A stretch of DNA of 64,000 nt from Streptomyces lydicus (GCF_001729485.1 NZ_CP017157.1:434001-498000), one strand, 5' to 3'. Shown: positions 1-9,274, numbered from the stretch's first letter. Made by a program: numbers and translations. Notes: generated by a model not told the origin, from the sequence alone.

Positions 1-92
1 AGGTACTTCGGGAGGGTCAGCGGACGGCCGCGGACCGGATCGTGGGCGAGGAGGAACAGCTCCTCGGGGAGGGTGAGCGGGGCGTCGGTCAT
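1..92 (-). CDS. GPP34 (Golgi phosphoprotein 3-like) family protein, N-terminal fragment
   Basis: The first 30 codons of a minus-strand gene that runs off the left edge. The N-terminus reads MTDAPLTLPEELFLLAHD, and LPEELxLLAxD is the typical opening of bacterial GPP34 proteins, whose eukaryotic relatives GOLPH3/Vps74 bind phosphoinositides at the Golgi. The role of the bacterial members is not established. The ATG overlaps the fumarylacetoacetase stop by 4 nt (ATGA), so the two are probably translationally coupled. The family call rests on a short stretch only. Confidence 0.7.
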   Translation of the reverse strand, partial: MTDAPLTLPEELFLLAHDPVRGRPLTLPKY

Positions 93-1315
93 GGCGTCTC
101 GTGGCCCGGGACGGCGGGAGCGGGCAGGATGCGGCCGGTGACCTCGCCCAGGCCGATCCGGACCCCGGCGGGGCCCGGTGCCCAGGCGGTGAGCGTGACC
201 TCGTCGCCGTCCTGGAGGTAGGGGCCCTTGCCCTCGGTGAGTTCGAGCAGGCAGCCGAGCTGGTCCGGGTCGGGCCCGGAGACCGTGCCGGAGGCGAAGA
301 GGTCGCCGGTGCGCAGGGAGGCGCCGTTGACGGTCATGTGGGCCAGTTGCTGGGCGGCCGTCCAGTACATGGCGGAGAACGGCGGCCGGGAGACGACCGC
401 GTCGTTGACGCGCACCTCGATGTGGATGTCGATGCCGCCCGGCTCCAGGGCCGCGTCGTCGAGGTACGGCAGCAGCGGGACGTCGCGGGCCGGCGGCGCC
501 GTACGGGCCTCGTCGAGGGCGTCGAGCGGGGTGATCCACGCGGAGACGGAGGTGGCGAAGGATTTGCCGAGGAACGGGCCGAGCGGCACGTACTCCCACG
601 CCTGGATGTCTCGGGCGGACCAGTCGTTGACGAGACAGACGCCGAAGACGTGGTCGCGGAAGGAGTCGAGTCCGACGGGCTCGTGGAGCGCGGAGGGCGC
701 GCCGACGACGAAGCCGACCTCGGCCTCGATGTCGAGGCGGGTGGAGGGGCCGAAGGTCGGTGCCTCGTCGGCAGGGGTCTTGCGCTGGCCGTTGGGCCGC
801 ACCACGGGGGTGCCGGTGGCGACGACGGTGCCCGCCCGGCCGTGGTAACCGATCGGCAGATGCTTCCAGTTGGGAGGCAGCGCCGCGCCGTTCGGGCGGA
901 AGATGCGGCCGACGTTGGTGGCGTGGTGCTCGCTGGAGTAGAAGTCGACGTAGTCGGCGACCTCGAAGGGGAGGTGCAGGGTCACCTCGTCGAGCGGGTG
1001 GAGCAGCGGCGCCACTTCGTCGCGGTGGGCGGGGTCGGTGACGGCGCTGTGGACGGCCGCGCGGATCTGCTGCCATACCGGCCGGCCGGCGGCGAGCAGG
1101 GGGTTGAGGGTCGGTCCGGCGAGCAGTTCGGCGTGCGGGTGGATGGCGGCGGGCAGGGCGCTGGGCAGGGCACTCAGATCGAGCACGTGGCTGCCGTAGC
1201 GGACGCCCACCCGGCGCTGGTCGGGCACGTCGGTGGTACTGAAGACGCCGTAGGGAAGGTTGTGCGGGCCGAAGGGGTCGCCTTCCGCCAGCTCGAACGG
1301 GCTCTGCTCGGGCAT
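89..1315 (-). CDS. fahA: fumarylacetoacetase
   Basis: Probably hydrolyses 4-fumarylacetoacetate to fumarate and acetoacetate, the last step of tyrosine/homogentisate breakdown, in the cytosol. The 408-aa protein has the FAH N-terminal SH3-like domain, then the catalytic domain. Expected metal and catalytic residues are visible: the Asp in VDFYSSEHHATNVGR, the two Glu of DIEAEVGFVVG, the Asp of VNDWSARD and the Lys of FLGKSF. The ATG at 1315 was chosen because GAGGAG lies six bases upstream and the frame further upstream looks like random high-GC coding. It is the first gene of a minus-strand pair with the GPP34 gene. No other homogentisate-pathway gene is in the window. Confidence 0.93.
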   Translation of the reverse strand: MPEQSPFELAEGDPFGPHNLPYGVFSTTDVPDQRRVGVRYGSHVLDLSALPSALPAAIHPHAELLAGPTLNPLLAAGRPVWQQIRAAVHSAVTDPAHRDEVAPLLHPLDEVTLHLPFEVADYVDFYSSEHHATNVGRIFRPNGAALPPNWKHLPIGYHGRAGTVVATGTPVVRPNGQRKTPADEAPTFGPSTRLDIEAEVGFVVGAPSALHEPVGLDSFRDHVFGVCLVNDWSARDIQAWEYVPLGPFLGKSFATSVSAWITPLDALDEARTAPPARDVPLLPYLDDAALEPGGIDIHIEVRVNDAVVSRPPFSAMYWTAAQQLAHMTVNGASLRTGDLFASGTVSGPDPDQLGCLLELTEGKGPYLQDGDEVTLTAWAPGPAGVRIGLGEVTGRILPAPAVPGHETP

Positions 1316-1434
1316 GGACAGCTCCTCGCGTTCTTCGTCGCCGGTGACCGGCCGGACCGGCCGGGGCCTGGTGAAACCCCGGGCGGGCGGCTCGTTGATC
1401 AGAGTACGGCCGGGCGCGGCGCGGAGAAGTGCCC

Positions 1435-1443
1435 TGTGGATAA
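1435..1443 (-). promoter_or_regulatory. DnaA-box-like nonamer
   Basis: The bases TGTGGATAA are the exact reverse complement of the classical DnaA box TTATCCACA. It is isolated, with no cluster around it, so it is not an origin. It could be a regulatory DnaA site for the fumarylacetoacetase promoter or chance. Confidence 0.35.
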
Positions 1444-1695
1444 CTTGCGCCACGTGGTCGGGTCGGGTGGCGGAACGGTGGCGGGAGAGCGCCCGGCGCC
1501 GAGGCGATGGGGCGCCCGGGAAGCGGTCGGGCCCAGGGCCGGGAGCCCGTGGGCGAGTTGAGTCGCTGCCGGTGGCTCGTGCTCGTCCGTGATCTTGAGG
1601 TGTCGGCGGGGCGCGGGCGTCGTGCGCGCGTAGGGACGGTGCGGGAGAGCGCGCCGTCACGTACGCCCCAAGTCTCGGTAATGTCCGGAAAAGCC

Positions 1696-1725
1696 TTGCT
1701 GGAGCGTGCAATTCGGGCCTAGCTT
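1696..1725 (+). promoter_or_regulatory. candidate vegetative promoter for the ATP-grasp/FAD pair
   Basis: TTGCTG (-35, 1696-1701) and TAGCTT (-10, 1720-1725) are separated by 18 bp. This resembles the HrdB-type consensus and would give a leader of roughly 80 nt before the GTG at 1812. Found by eye only. Confidence 0.4.
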
Positions 1726-1811
1726 CCTTTCCTGGCACGGGCCGGGGAGGACTGTTCCGCCGGGGTCCGCCGGGGTCTGTGGAGGTCCGCTGGGTTCCGT
1801 TGGGGGGACAC

Positions 1812-3089
1812 GTGGCGCGCAGGGGCACACGGCTCGCGGTCGACCGGACGGTTCCGGGGCTGATCCTCAAGATCGGGGCCTACCCCCTGCACCACGGCGG
1901 CGTGGGGGCGATCCGCAGCCTGGGGCGGCTCGGTGTGCCCATGTACGCCGTCACGGAGGACCGGTTCACGCCCGCGGCGGTGTCCCGCTACCTCAGCGGC
2001 CGTTTCGTCTGGCCGACCACCGGGCGCGAGGAACCGGAGCGGCTGGTCGCCGGGCTGCTGCGGATCGGCCGCCGGATCGGCCGGCCGACGGTCCTGATAC
2101 CCACCGACGAAGAGGCCGCCGTACTGGTCGCCGAGCACGCCGAAGCGCTCGCCGGAGCGTTTCTCTTCCCGCAGGTGCCGCCCGGCCTGCCGCGCCGGCT
2201 GGCCAGCAAGCAGGGCCTGCACGCGCTGTGCGCCGAACACGGCGTGCCCTCGCCGGCCGCCGCCTTCCCCGCCTCGTACGCGGACGTGGAGGCGTTCGCC
2301 CGCCGGGCACGCTTCCCGGTGGTGGCCAAGAACCGCGAGGCGTTCGTACGGCGCACCCGGCCCGCGGTGGCCGGTACGACCCGGATCGGAGGCCCGGGCC
2401 AACTGCTCGATCTGGCACGGGACTGGGGACCACGGCCGGGCGTGATCCTTCAGGAATACCTGCCCCGCGAGCAGGCCGAGGACTGGATCGTGCACGCCTG
2501 CTTCGCGCCGGGTGGCGCGCCGCTGGCGCTGTTCACCGGCGTCAAGGTGCGCTCGTGGCCGCCGCACGCCGGCATGACCGCCTGCGCGTTCGTCGTCGAC
2601 AACCCCGGACTCGCGCAGCGCACCGCGCGGTTCGCCGCGCGGATCGGCTTCGCCGGGATCGCCGACCTGGACTGGCGGTTCGACCGGCGCGACGGCCAGT
2701 ACAAGCTGCTCGACTTCAACCCGCGGATGGGCGCGCAGTTCCGGCTCTTCGAGAACGCCGCCGGCGTCGACGTGCTGCGCGCCCTCCACCTGGACCTCAC
2801 CGGCCGCGCCGTCCCCGGGGGCGCCCAGCCGGCCGGGCACCGCTTCGTGGTCGAGAACGTCGACCTGCCCGCGCTGTTCGCCTACCGCGGCGGCCGGCGC
2901 ACCCCGCACACGCCGGTGCGGGCCACCGGCACCGAGCTGGCCTGGTTCGCCGGCGACGACCCGCTGCCGTTCCTCGCCATGCTCGCGCGGTCCGTCGGGC
3001 CGGGCGCGAGACACCTGAGGGAGCTGCGCCGGGCGGGCCGCCGGGCGCGTACCGAGGCACCACCGAGGCAAGGGGAGGGACCGAAGTGA
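1812..3089 (+). CDS. ATP-grasp family ligase
   Basis: A 425-aa protein with an N-terminal pre-ATP-grasp Rossmann-like segment (LKIGAYPLHHGGVGAIRSLG), as in carboxylate-amine ligases such as D-aspartate ligase and carbamoyl-phosphate synthase, followed by an ATP-grasp fold. A Lys in VVAKNREAF, the QEYLP hinge segment and the metal-binding LLDFNPRMG are visible. Such enzymes activate a carboxylate as an acyl phosphate and join it to an amine or thiol; the substrate cannot be read from sequence. The GTG at 1812 was chosen for the preceding GGGGGGA. The stop overlaps the next start by 4 nt (GTGA), so it is coupled to a flavin oxidoreductase and the two probably serve one small-molecule pathway. 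Confidence 0.8.
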   Translation: MARRGTRLAVDRTVPGLILKIGAYPLHHGGVGAIRSLGRLGVPMYAVTEDRFTPAAVSRYLSGRFVWPTTGREEPERLVAGLLRIGRRIGRPTVLIPTDEEAAVLVAEHAEALAGAFLFPQVPPGLPRRLASKQGLHALCAEHGVPSPAAAFPASYADVEAFARRARFPVVAKNREAFVRRTRPAVAGTTRIGGPGQLLDLARDWGPRPGVILQEYLPREQAEDWIVHACFAPGGAPLALFTGVKVRSWPPHAGMTACAFVVDNPGLAQRTARFAARIGFAGIADLDWRFDRRDGQYKLLDFNPRMGAQFRLFENAAGVDVLRALHLDLTGRAVPGGAQPAGHRFVVENVDLPALFAYRGGRRTPHTPVRATGTELAWFAGDDPLPFLAMLARSVGPGARHLRELRRAGRRARTEAPPRQGEGPK

Positions 3090-4288
3090 GCACTCCGGTA
3101 GCGGTCATCGGGGCCGGCCCGTACGGCCTGTCGACGGCGGCGCACCTGCGGGCGGGCGGCCTGCCGGTGCGGGTCTTCGGCCGGCCGATGGTGAGCTGGC
3201 AGGAGCAGATGCCCGCCGGCATGCTGCTCAAGTCGACGCCGGCTGCCTCCAGCCTCCACACCCCACAGGGCGGGCACACCCTCGCCGACTACTGCACGGC
3301 CTCGGGGGAGGGCCCGTACGCCTCGGACCGGGACCTGGTGCCCGTCGAGACGTTCGTCCGGTACGGGCAGTGGGTGCAGCAGCGGCTGGTGCCGGAGCTG
3401 GAGCAGGTCCGGGTGGTCTCGGTGGACCGGAGGGCCGGCGGCTTCGAGCTGAAGCTGGACAGCGGCGAGCAGTTCGGGGCGCGGGCGGTGGTCGTGGCCA
3501 CCGGGCTGAGCGGGCTGGCGCATCTGCCGCCGGAACTGGCCGCGGCGGTTCCCGACGGCCCGTCCGCCACCGGCCCCGTCTCGCACAGTTCGCAGCACCA
3601 CGACCTGTCGGCGCTGGCCGGCCGGGAGGTGGTCGTCGTCGGCGCCGGGCAGTCGGCGCTGGAGAGCGCGGTACTGCTGGCCGAGGCGGGGGCGGCCGCG
3701 GTACGGGTGGTGACGCGCGGTCCGGCCGCGGTGGCCTTCGGCGCGCCGCCGGACCGCCAGCCGCGGCTGCGGCCGCCCTCGCCGTTCGGCAACGCCTGGT
3801 CGTTGTACGCGCTGACGCACCACGCCGGCGCCTTCCGGTACCTGCCGGCTCCGCTGCGGCGCCAACTGGTGCGGAGGGTGCTCGGCCCGCTGGGCGCGTG
3901 GTGGCTGCGGGACCGCTTCGTGGGCCGCGTCCAGGTCACGCAGGGCCGGCGGATCGTACGGGCGAAGGTGCGCGACGGCCGCCCCGTACTGGCGCTGCGC
4001 GGCGCCGACGGGCAGGGCGGGGAGCTGTCCGCCGACCACGTCCTGGCCGCGACCGGCTACCGGATGGACCTGGCGGCGATGGACTTCCTGGGGCAGGGGC
4101 TGCGCACCGGGGTCGTGACGCGGGCCGGCGGGCCCCTGTTGGACGCCGGCTTCGGCTCGTCCGTACCGGGGCTGTACTTCACGGGCCTGCCGGCGGCCGC
4201 CTCGTTCGGGCCGGTGATGCGCTTCGTGTGCGGCACGGCGTTCGCCTCGCCGCGGCTGGCCCGGGCGGTGGCGCGGCGACACGGCTGA
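3086..4288 (+). CDS. FAD-dependent oxidoreductase, flavin monooxygenase-like
   Basis: A 400-aa cytosolic flavoprotein. The N-terminal FAD motif is VAVIGAGPYGLSTAAH (GxGxxG), a second dinucleotide motif for NAD(P)H is VVVVGAGQSALESAVLL, and the late ATG-type motif is LAATGYRMD. Spacing resembles flavin monooxygenases and SidA/PvdA-like N-hydroxylases; a SHSSQHHDL stretch sits where the FMO fingerprint would be. Substrate unknown. It starts at a GTG overlapping the ATP-grasp stop by 4 nt, so the pair is one transcription unit. Pairing a ligase with an oxygenase suggests tailoring of a carboxylate or amine metabolite, but that is inference. Confidence 0.8.
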   Translation: MSTPVAVIGAGPYGLSTAAHLRAGGLPVRVFGRPMVSWQEQMPAGMLLKSTPAASSLHTPQGGHTLADYCTASGEGPYASDRDLVPVETFVRYGQWVQQRLVPELEQVRVVSVDRRAGGFELKLDSGEQFGARAVVVATGLSGLAHLPPELAAAVPDGPSATGPVSHSSQHHDLSALAGREVVVVGAGQSALESAVLLAEAGAAAVRVVTRGPAAVAFGAPPDRQPRLRPPSPFGNAWSLYALTHHAGAFRYLPAPLRRQLVRRVLGPLGAWWLRDRFVGRVQVTQGRRIVRAKVRDGRPVLALRGADGQGGELSADHVLAATGYRMDLAAMDFLGQGLRTGVVTRAGGPLLDAGFGSSVPGLYFTGLPAAASFGPVMRFVCGTAFASPRLARAVARRHG

Positions 4289-4646
4289 CCGGCGGGGCGC
4301 CCGGCGCGCGGCCCGACGCCGCCGTCCGGCGGTGGCCGGCAACGGGCCGCGCGGTCAGGATGGCGTGACAACGAGGGGGCCGGCGTGGGTATCCGGCCTC
4401 CGGGGCGCCGCCGTGACTCGTGGGGCGCCCGGGGGCCCGGGCCGCCTCCGGCGCTCCCGTTCCGCGGCGTCAAACCGCGGTACGAGGTGACGCGGACGGT
4501 GCGGGGCCGGGGCCCGCAGCGCTTCCCGGGCGGTTCGGGGGGCAGGCGCTCACGGTGATCGAACTGCGACCGGATACGCTGGCCAATGGTGGAGACAGCG
4601 ACAGATCGACATTCAGTTTGATCGTCAGCAGACAGGAGTACCCCTC
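4289..4646. other. intergenic region, about 360 bp
   Basis: Very GC-rich, with no convincing gene. Near the right end TACGCT (4575-4580) could be a -10 hexamer for the polyprenyl synthase, though no good -35 is seen at 16-18 bp. AGGAG (4634-4638) is the ribosome site of the next gene. Confidence 0.5.
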
Positions 4647-5660
4647 GTGACCGTCGTCGGGCCCTTCGGGCTGAGCGTGCGGGACCAGGCTCTTGAGGCC
4701 GATGTCCAGGCCGGGTTGGCGGCTGTCGAGGAGGGCCTGCTGGAGGCCACCAAGAGCGACGTGCCGTTCATCACCGAAGCCGCGCAGCACCTCGTGCGCG
4801 CGGGCGGCAAGCGGTTCCGGCCGCTGCTGGTGATGCTGGCCGCCCAGTTCGGTGACCCCTACACCCCGGGCGTGGTGCCCTCCGCCGTCGTCGTGGAGCT
4901 GACGCATCTGGCGACGCTCTATCACGACGACGTGATGGACGAGGCCGACGTGCGCCGCGGGGTGGCCAGCGCCAACGCCCGCTGGGGCAACTCCGTCGCG
5001 GTGCTGACCGGCGACTTCCTCTTCGCCCGCGCCTCGCACATCCTCGCCGACCTCGGGCCCGAGGCGGTCCGGATCCAGGCCGAGGCGTTCGAGCGCCTGG
5101 TGACCGGCCAGATCCTGGAGACCGCGGGACCGCGCGACGGCCGCGACCCCATCGACCACTATCTGGACGTCCTCGCCGGCAAGACCGGTTCGCTGGTCGC
5201 CGTGGCCTGCCGCTTCGGCGCCATGATGTCGGGCGCCGAGGAGTCGACGGCCAACATCCTCACCCAGTACGGCGAGCGGCTGGGCACCGCCTTCCAGCTG
5301 GCCGACGACGTGCTGGACATCGCCAGCGACTCGCACGAGTCGGGCAAGACCCCCGGCACCGACCTGCGCGAGGGCATCCCCACCCTGCCGGTGCTGCGGC
5401 TGCGGGCCCACGCCGAGAGCGAGGCCGGCACCCCCGAGGACCGCGCGCTGTGCGAGCTGCTGGCCGGCGATCTGACCGACGACGCGCGGCACGCCGAGGC
5501 ACTGACCCTGCTGCGTGCCCACCCGGCGCTCGAAGAGGCCCGCCGCGACACCGTGCGCTACGCGGAGGAGGCGCGGGCGACGCTGGCGCCGCTGCCGTCG
5601 TGCACGGCCAAGTCGGCCCTGGAGGGCCTCTGCGACGCGGTGGTCCACCGGGCCGGATGA
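4647..5660 (+). CDS. polyprenyl (trans-isoprenyl) diphosphate synthase
   Basis: A 337-aa all-helical prenyltransferase that adds isopentenyl diphosphate units to an allylic diphosphate. Both Asp-rich motifs are present: DDVMD (residues 94-98) and DDVLD (220-224), plus GGKRFRP near residue 53 for IPP binding. Family and context suggest the long-chain enzyme that makes the menaquinone side chain, but product length cannot be read with confidence. The GTG at 4647 has AGGAG eight bases upstream. No other menaquinone gene is adjacent, so the link to the nuo operon downstream is only topical. Confidence 0.88.
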   Translation: MTVVGPFGLSVRDQALEADVQAGLAAVEEGLLEATKSDVPFITEAAQHLVRAGGKRFRPLLVMLAAQFGDPYTPGVVPSAVVVELTHLATLYHDDVMDEADVRRGVASANARWGNSVAVLTGDFLFARASHILADLGPEAVRIQAEAFERLVTGQILETAGPRDGRDPIDHYLDVLAGKTGSLVAVACRFGAMMSGAEESTANILTQYGERLGTAFQLADDVLDIASDSHESGKTPGTDLREGIPTLPVLRLRAHAESEAGTPEDRALCELLAGDLTDDARHAEALTLLRAHPALEEARRDTVRYAEEARATLAPLPSCTAKSALEGLCDAVVHRAG

Positions 5661-5916
5661 GGCGGGCGGGCCGCGCCCTCAGGGTTCGCCGGCCCGTCCC
5701 CTAGGGAGCCGTCAGACTCCTGTGGTACCTGCTCCGCCTTGAGGTGACCCGGCGTCATACCTCAGCAGTACGACGAGTTGCGCCCGCGGGCTGACGTATC
5801 GGGCCGGGCGATTTGGTGAGATGGAGAGCACCAGAACGCGGCGGCCGGGCCACAATGAACCCCAGGGTGGGCGAGTGGACAGCGCAGCAACCGCCGCAGA
5901 CGACGGAGGTAGGGCA

Positions 5917-7203
5917 ATGCCACGGAACGAACCGACAGAGGGCACCGACGAGTGGGGCGGGGGGCGCTCCCCGAAGCGCCGTAAAGCAGTGCGGTACGCC
6001 GTGCCGGTCGCGGTGGCGGGAGTGGCGGCGGCCACGATCGGGCTGGTTCCGGCGTTCGCCGGCTCCGGTTCCCCCGACCTGCCGAAGATCTCGGCCCAGG
6101 ACCTGATAGCCAAGATCGCCTCGTCGGACGTCCAGCAGCTGTCCGGCACGGTCCGGGTCACCACGGACCTCGGCCTGCCGTCCCTGCCGGGCATGGGCGG
6201 AGCCGGTGGCAGCTTCGGTGGCGGCGAGCACGGCGGCGAGCGCGGCGGCAAGAGCGACGACGGGGCCTCCGCGGCGCCGCAGAACAAGCTGATGGAGCTG
6301 GCGTCCGGCGCCCACACGCTCCGCGTCGCCGCCGACGGCCCCGGCAAGCAGCGGGTCTCGATCGTCGACAAGGCCGCCGAGTACAGCCTCGTCCACAACG
6401 GCAACCAGATCTGGGCGTACGACAGCGGCAGCAACACCGCGGTCCACAGCACCGCGCCCGGCGCCGGCCGGCACGGCGACCGCCACCACGCGCCCGAGGA
6501 CCTCCCCGGGGAGCTGAAGAACGCCACCCCGCAGGACCTGGCGAAGCAGGCCCTCAAGGCGGCCGGGGACACCACCTCGGTCACCGTCGACGGCACCGCC
6601 AGGGTCGCCGGGCGGGACGCCTACCAGCTGCTGATCAAGCCCAAGCAGGCCGCCTCGACGGTCGGCTCGATCCGGGTCGCGGTGGACGCCGCCAACGGCA
6701 CCCCGCTGAAGTTCACCCTCACCCCCAAGAGCGGTGGCCCGGCCGCCGTCGACGTCGGCTACACCAACGTCGACTTCGCCAAGCCCGACGCGGGCCTGTT
6801 CTCCTTCGCCCCGCCGAAGGGCGCCAAGGTCATCGACGGCGACAAGGAGCGGGCGAAGGACCGGCGCGAACACGGCGAGCAGGGCAAGGACTTCGGGTCC
6901 CGCAAGGGCGCCGAGGACTTCAGCAAGGGCCTCGGCGGCATGAACGTCCTCGGCAAGGGCTGGACGTCCATCGCCACGATCAAGGGCACCGGCTCCGGCC
7001 TGCCCGCCGGCAAGGACCAGGGCGCGGGCGGCGACGCCGGCAAGTTCCTGGACAGCCTCGGCGACAAGGTCAGCGGCTCCTTCGGCTCCGGCCGGGTCTT
7101 CAGCACCCGCCTGGTCAACGCGCTGATAACGGACAACGGCACCGTCTACGTCGGCGCCGTCGACAAGCAGGCCCTGATCGACGCGGCCGACGCCGCCAAG
7201 TAG
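5917..7203 (+). CDS. LolA-like secreted/membrane-anchored protein
   Basis: A 428-aa protein. After a basic stretch (PKRRKAVRYA) comes one hydrophobic segment (AVPVAVAGVAAATIGLVPAFA) that works as a signal peptide or anchor, so the rest should be extracytoplasmic. The following region (DLIAKIASSDVQQLSGTVRV, then YSLVHNGNQIWAYDSGSNTAV) resembles LolA/DUF2092-type beta-half-barrels that bind lipid or lipoprotein. There is a Gly/His-rich insert around residues 90-120. The ATG at 5917 follows GGAGGT; an upstream ATG at 5821 is in frame but lacks a good ribosome site. It is followed by an ABC exporter, as often in actinomycetes, suggesting an envelope function. Confidence 0.7.
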   Translation: MPRNEPTEGTDEWGGGRSPKRRKAVRYAVPVAVAGVAAATIGLVPAFAGSGSPDLPKISAQDLIAKIASSDVQQLSGTVRVTTDLGLPSLPGMGGAGGSFGGGEHGGERGGKSDDGASAAPQNKLMELASGAHTLRVAADGPGKQRVSIVDKAAEYSLVHNGNQIWAYDSGSNTAVHSTAPGAGRHGDRHHAPEDLPGELKNATPQDLAKQALKAAGDTTSVTVDGTARVAGRDAYQLLIKPKQAASTVGSIRVAVDAANGTPLKFTLTPKSGGPAAVDVGYTNVDFAKPDAGLFSFAPPKGAKVIDGDKERAKDRREHGEQGKDFGSRKGAEDFSKGLGGMNVLGKGWTSIATIKGTGSGLPAGKDQGAGGDAGKFLDSLGDKVSGSFGSGRVFSTRLVNALITDNGTVYVGAVDKQALIDAADAAK

Positions 7204-7323
7204 GGCGCGGCCGGGGCCGCCGAGCAGGCGGGCCACCGCAGCGGTCGAGGGCCGCGCCGCGCCACCCCCACCGGGTGGCGCGGCGCGGCCCGCAGGCCAT
7301 CCGTACGAGAACCGGGAGAGCCG

Positions 7324-8370
7324 ATGCCACAGCCGCCCGCCGCGCGGCCCGACGGCGCCCGCGCGGCCGCGCCCGGAGCCGGCCCCGCGAGCCCGCCGCC
7401 CGCGGACCCGGCCATCGAGACGCGCGGGCTGACCAAGGCGTACCGCGGTGGCCAGCTCGCCGTCGACGGCCTCGACCTGGTCGTCCCACGCGGCAGTGTC
7501 TTCGGCTTCCTCGGGCCGAACGGCTCCGGCAAGACCACCACCATCCGCATGCTGATGGGCCTGATCGACGCGACCGCCGGCAGTGCCCGGGTGCTCGGCG
7601 CGCCGATGCCCGCCGCGGGCCGGCGGGTGCTGCCCAAGGTCGGCGCCCTCATCGAGGGCCCGGCGCTCTACGGCTTCCTCAGCGGCCGCGACAACCTCCG
7701 GCGCTTCGACGCGGCCGACCCTGCCGCCGACCCGCGCACCCGCGAGCAGCGCGTCGGCCGGGCGTTGCAGCGGGTCGGCCTGGCCGCCGCGGCCGGCAAG
7801 AAGGCGCGGGCCTACTCCCTCGGCATGAAGCAGCGGCTGGGGCTGGCGGCGGCCCTGCTGCAGCCGCGCGAGCTGCTGGTGCTCGACGAGCCGACCAACG
7901 GCCTGGACCCGCAGGGCATGCGGGAGATCCGCGCCCTGGTCCGCGAGCTGGCGGCGGACGGCACCACGGTCTTCCTCTCCTCCCACCTCCTCGACGAGAT
8001 CGAGCAGGTCTGCACGCACGCCGCGGTGATGGCCCGCGGCCGGCTGATCACCCAGGGCACGGTCGCCGACCTCTCCGCCACGGTCCTCGACACACGGGCG
8101 AGCGGCCGGCTGACGGTCACCACCCCCGACCCGGCGGACGCCGCCCGGGTACTGAAGGAGCACGGCGTGACCGAGCTGCAGCTCACCGACGACCGCGTCA
8201 CGGGCGACCTGCCCGGCGCAGCGGACGGCCAGGCGCCGCCCGACCTCGCCGACCTCAACGCCGCGCTGGTGCACGCCGGGGTCCGGGTCCGCGCCTTCGG
8301 CACCGAACGTGCCTCGCTGGAAGACGTCTTCGTGCAGCTGACCGGGGAGGGCTTCGATGTCGCAGGCTGA
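7324..8370 (+). CDS. ABC transporter ATP-binding protein
   Basis: A 348-aa ATPase subunit with a Pro/Ala-rich 30-residue lead, Walker A GPNGSGKTT (64-72), signature YSLGMKQRL, Walker B LLVLDEPTNG and the switch His in SSHLLDE. The C-terminal 90 residues are the accessory domain common in DrrA/CcmA-type exporters of drugs, lipids or antibiotics. The partner permease overlaps its 3' end by 14 nt. Substrate unknown. It lies 120 nt after the LolA-like gene on the same strand and may be co-transcribed. Confidence 0.92.
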   Translation: MPQPPAARPDGARAAAPGAGPASPPPADPAIETRGLTKAYRGGQLAVDGLDLVVPRGSVFGFLGPNGSGKTTTIRMLMGLIDATAGSARVLGAPMPAAGRRVLPKVGALIEGPALYGFLSGRDNLRRFDAADPAADPRTREQRVGRALQRVGLAAAAGKKARAYSLGMKQRLGLAAALLQPRELLVLDEPTNGLDPQGMREIRALVRELAADGTTVFLSSHLLDEIEQVCTHAAVMARGRLITQGTVADLSATVLDTRASGRLTVTTPDPADAARVLKEHGVTELQLTDDRVTGDLPGAADGQAPPDLADLNAALVHAGVRVRAFGTERASLEDVFVQLTGEGFDVAG

Positions 8371-9274
8371 GACCTCGCAGGCGGAGTCCTCGCCGGCGGA
8401 GACGGCGCAGGTCGAGGCGGCGCCGCGCAGGCCCCGGCCGCTGTGGTCGCTGGGCCTGCTGCGCAGCGAGATCACCACGACCTTCCGGCGCTGGCGCACC
8501 CTCGCGCTGCTGGCGGTGCTCGCGGGCGTACCGGTCCTGGTCGGCGTCGCCGTCCGGATCGAGACCGGACGCGGCCGTTCCGGGGGTGGCGGCGGTGGGG
8601 GCGGCCCGGCGTTCATCTCCCAGGTCACCAACAACGGCCTGTTCCTGGTCTTCACCTCGCTGGCGGTGACGCTGCCGTTCTTCCTCCCGATGGCGATCGG
8701 AGTGATCGCGGGCGACTCCATAGCCGGCGAGGCGCACGGCGGGACGCTGCGCTACCTCCTCGTCGCCCCGGCGGGCCGTACCCGCCTGCTGCTGGTCAAG
8801 TACGCCACGACCCTGACGTTCTGTCTGGTGGGCACGCTGACCGTGGCGCTCTCCGCGCTGGCGACCGGCGCGCTGCTCTTCCCGCTGGGCGACGTCACCC
8901 TGCTCTCCGGGACCTCCATATCCCTGGCCGAGGGGCTGCTGCGGGCGCTGGCCATCGCGGGTGCGGTGGCGCTGTCGCTCATCGGGGTGGCCGCCATCGG
9001 CCTGTTCCTCTCCACGCTCACCACCAGCGGCATCGCCGCCATGGCGACCACGGTCGGCCTGCTGATCACCGTGCAGATCCTGGACACCCTGCCGCAGCTG
9101 GCGGCCGTCCAGCCCTACCTCTTCCCGCACTACTGGCTGTCCTTCGCGGATCTGCTCCGCGACCCCGTCTACTGGGACCAGCTGGCGAAGAACTTCGGCC
9201 TGCAGGCGCTGTACGCGGCGGTGTTCGGCACGGCGGCCTGGGCGCGGTTCACCACCCGGGACATCACGGCTTGA
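8357..9274 (+). CDS. ABC-2 type transporter permease
   Basis: A 305-aa integral membrane protein. A charged cytoplasmic N-terminus with repeated (S)QAE(T/S)S units is followed by about six hydrophobic helices, an ABC-2 layout. GEAHGGTLRYLLVAPAGR resembles the conserved cytoplasmic loop that contacts the ATPase. The ATG lies inside the end of the ATPase gene with GGGGAGG upstream, so the subunits are coupled. A Gly-rich run (SGGGGGGGGPAF) lies in the first extracytoplasmic loop. The 3' end overlaps the convergent rarD-like gene by 11 nt. Confidence 0.9.
   Translation: MSQAETSQAESSPAETAQVEAAPRRPRPLWSLGLLRSEITTTFRRWRTLALLAVLAGVPVLVGVAVRIETGRGRSGGGGGGGGPAFISQVTNNGLFLVFTSLAVTLPFFLPMAIGVIAGDSIAGEAHGGTLRYLLVAPAGRTRLLLVKYATTLTFCLVGTLTVALSALATGALLFPLGDVTLLSGTSISLAEGLLRALAIAGAVALSLIGVAAIGLFLSTLTTSGIAAMATTVGLLITVQILDTLPQLAAVQPYLFPHYWLSFADLLRDPVYWDQLAKNFGLQALYAAVFGTAAWARFTTRDITA

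Larger units (their letters stand above)
1316..1811. other. divergent intergenic region, about 500 bp
   Basis: This stretch separates the starts of fumarylacetoacetase (minus) and the ATP-grasp gene (plus). Short open frames here have no recognisable motifs or ribosome sites, and I see no supported gene. It holds one perfect DnaA-box-like nonamer (1435-1443) and a candidate promoter at 1696-1725 for the plus-strand pair. Confidence 0.6.

Noticed and set aside
1435..1443. Possible replication origin
   Set aside because: Single DnaA-like boxes without a cluster, and no dnaA, dnaN or gyrB genes nearby.
5755..8721. A 988-codon minus-strand open frame
   Set aside because: It lies opposite the LolA-like gene and the ABC genes, which have clear motifs and ribosome sites.
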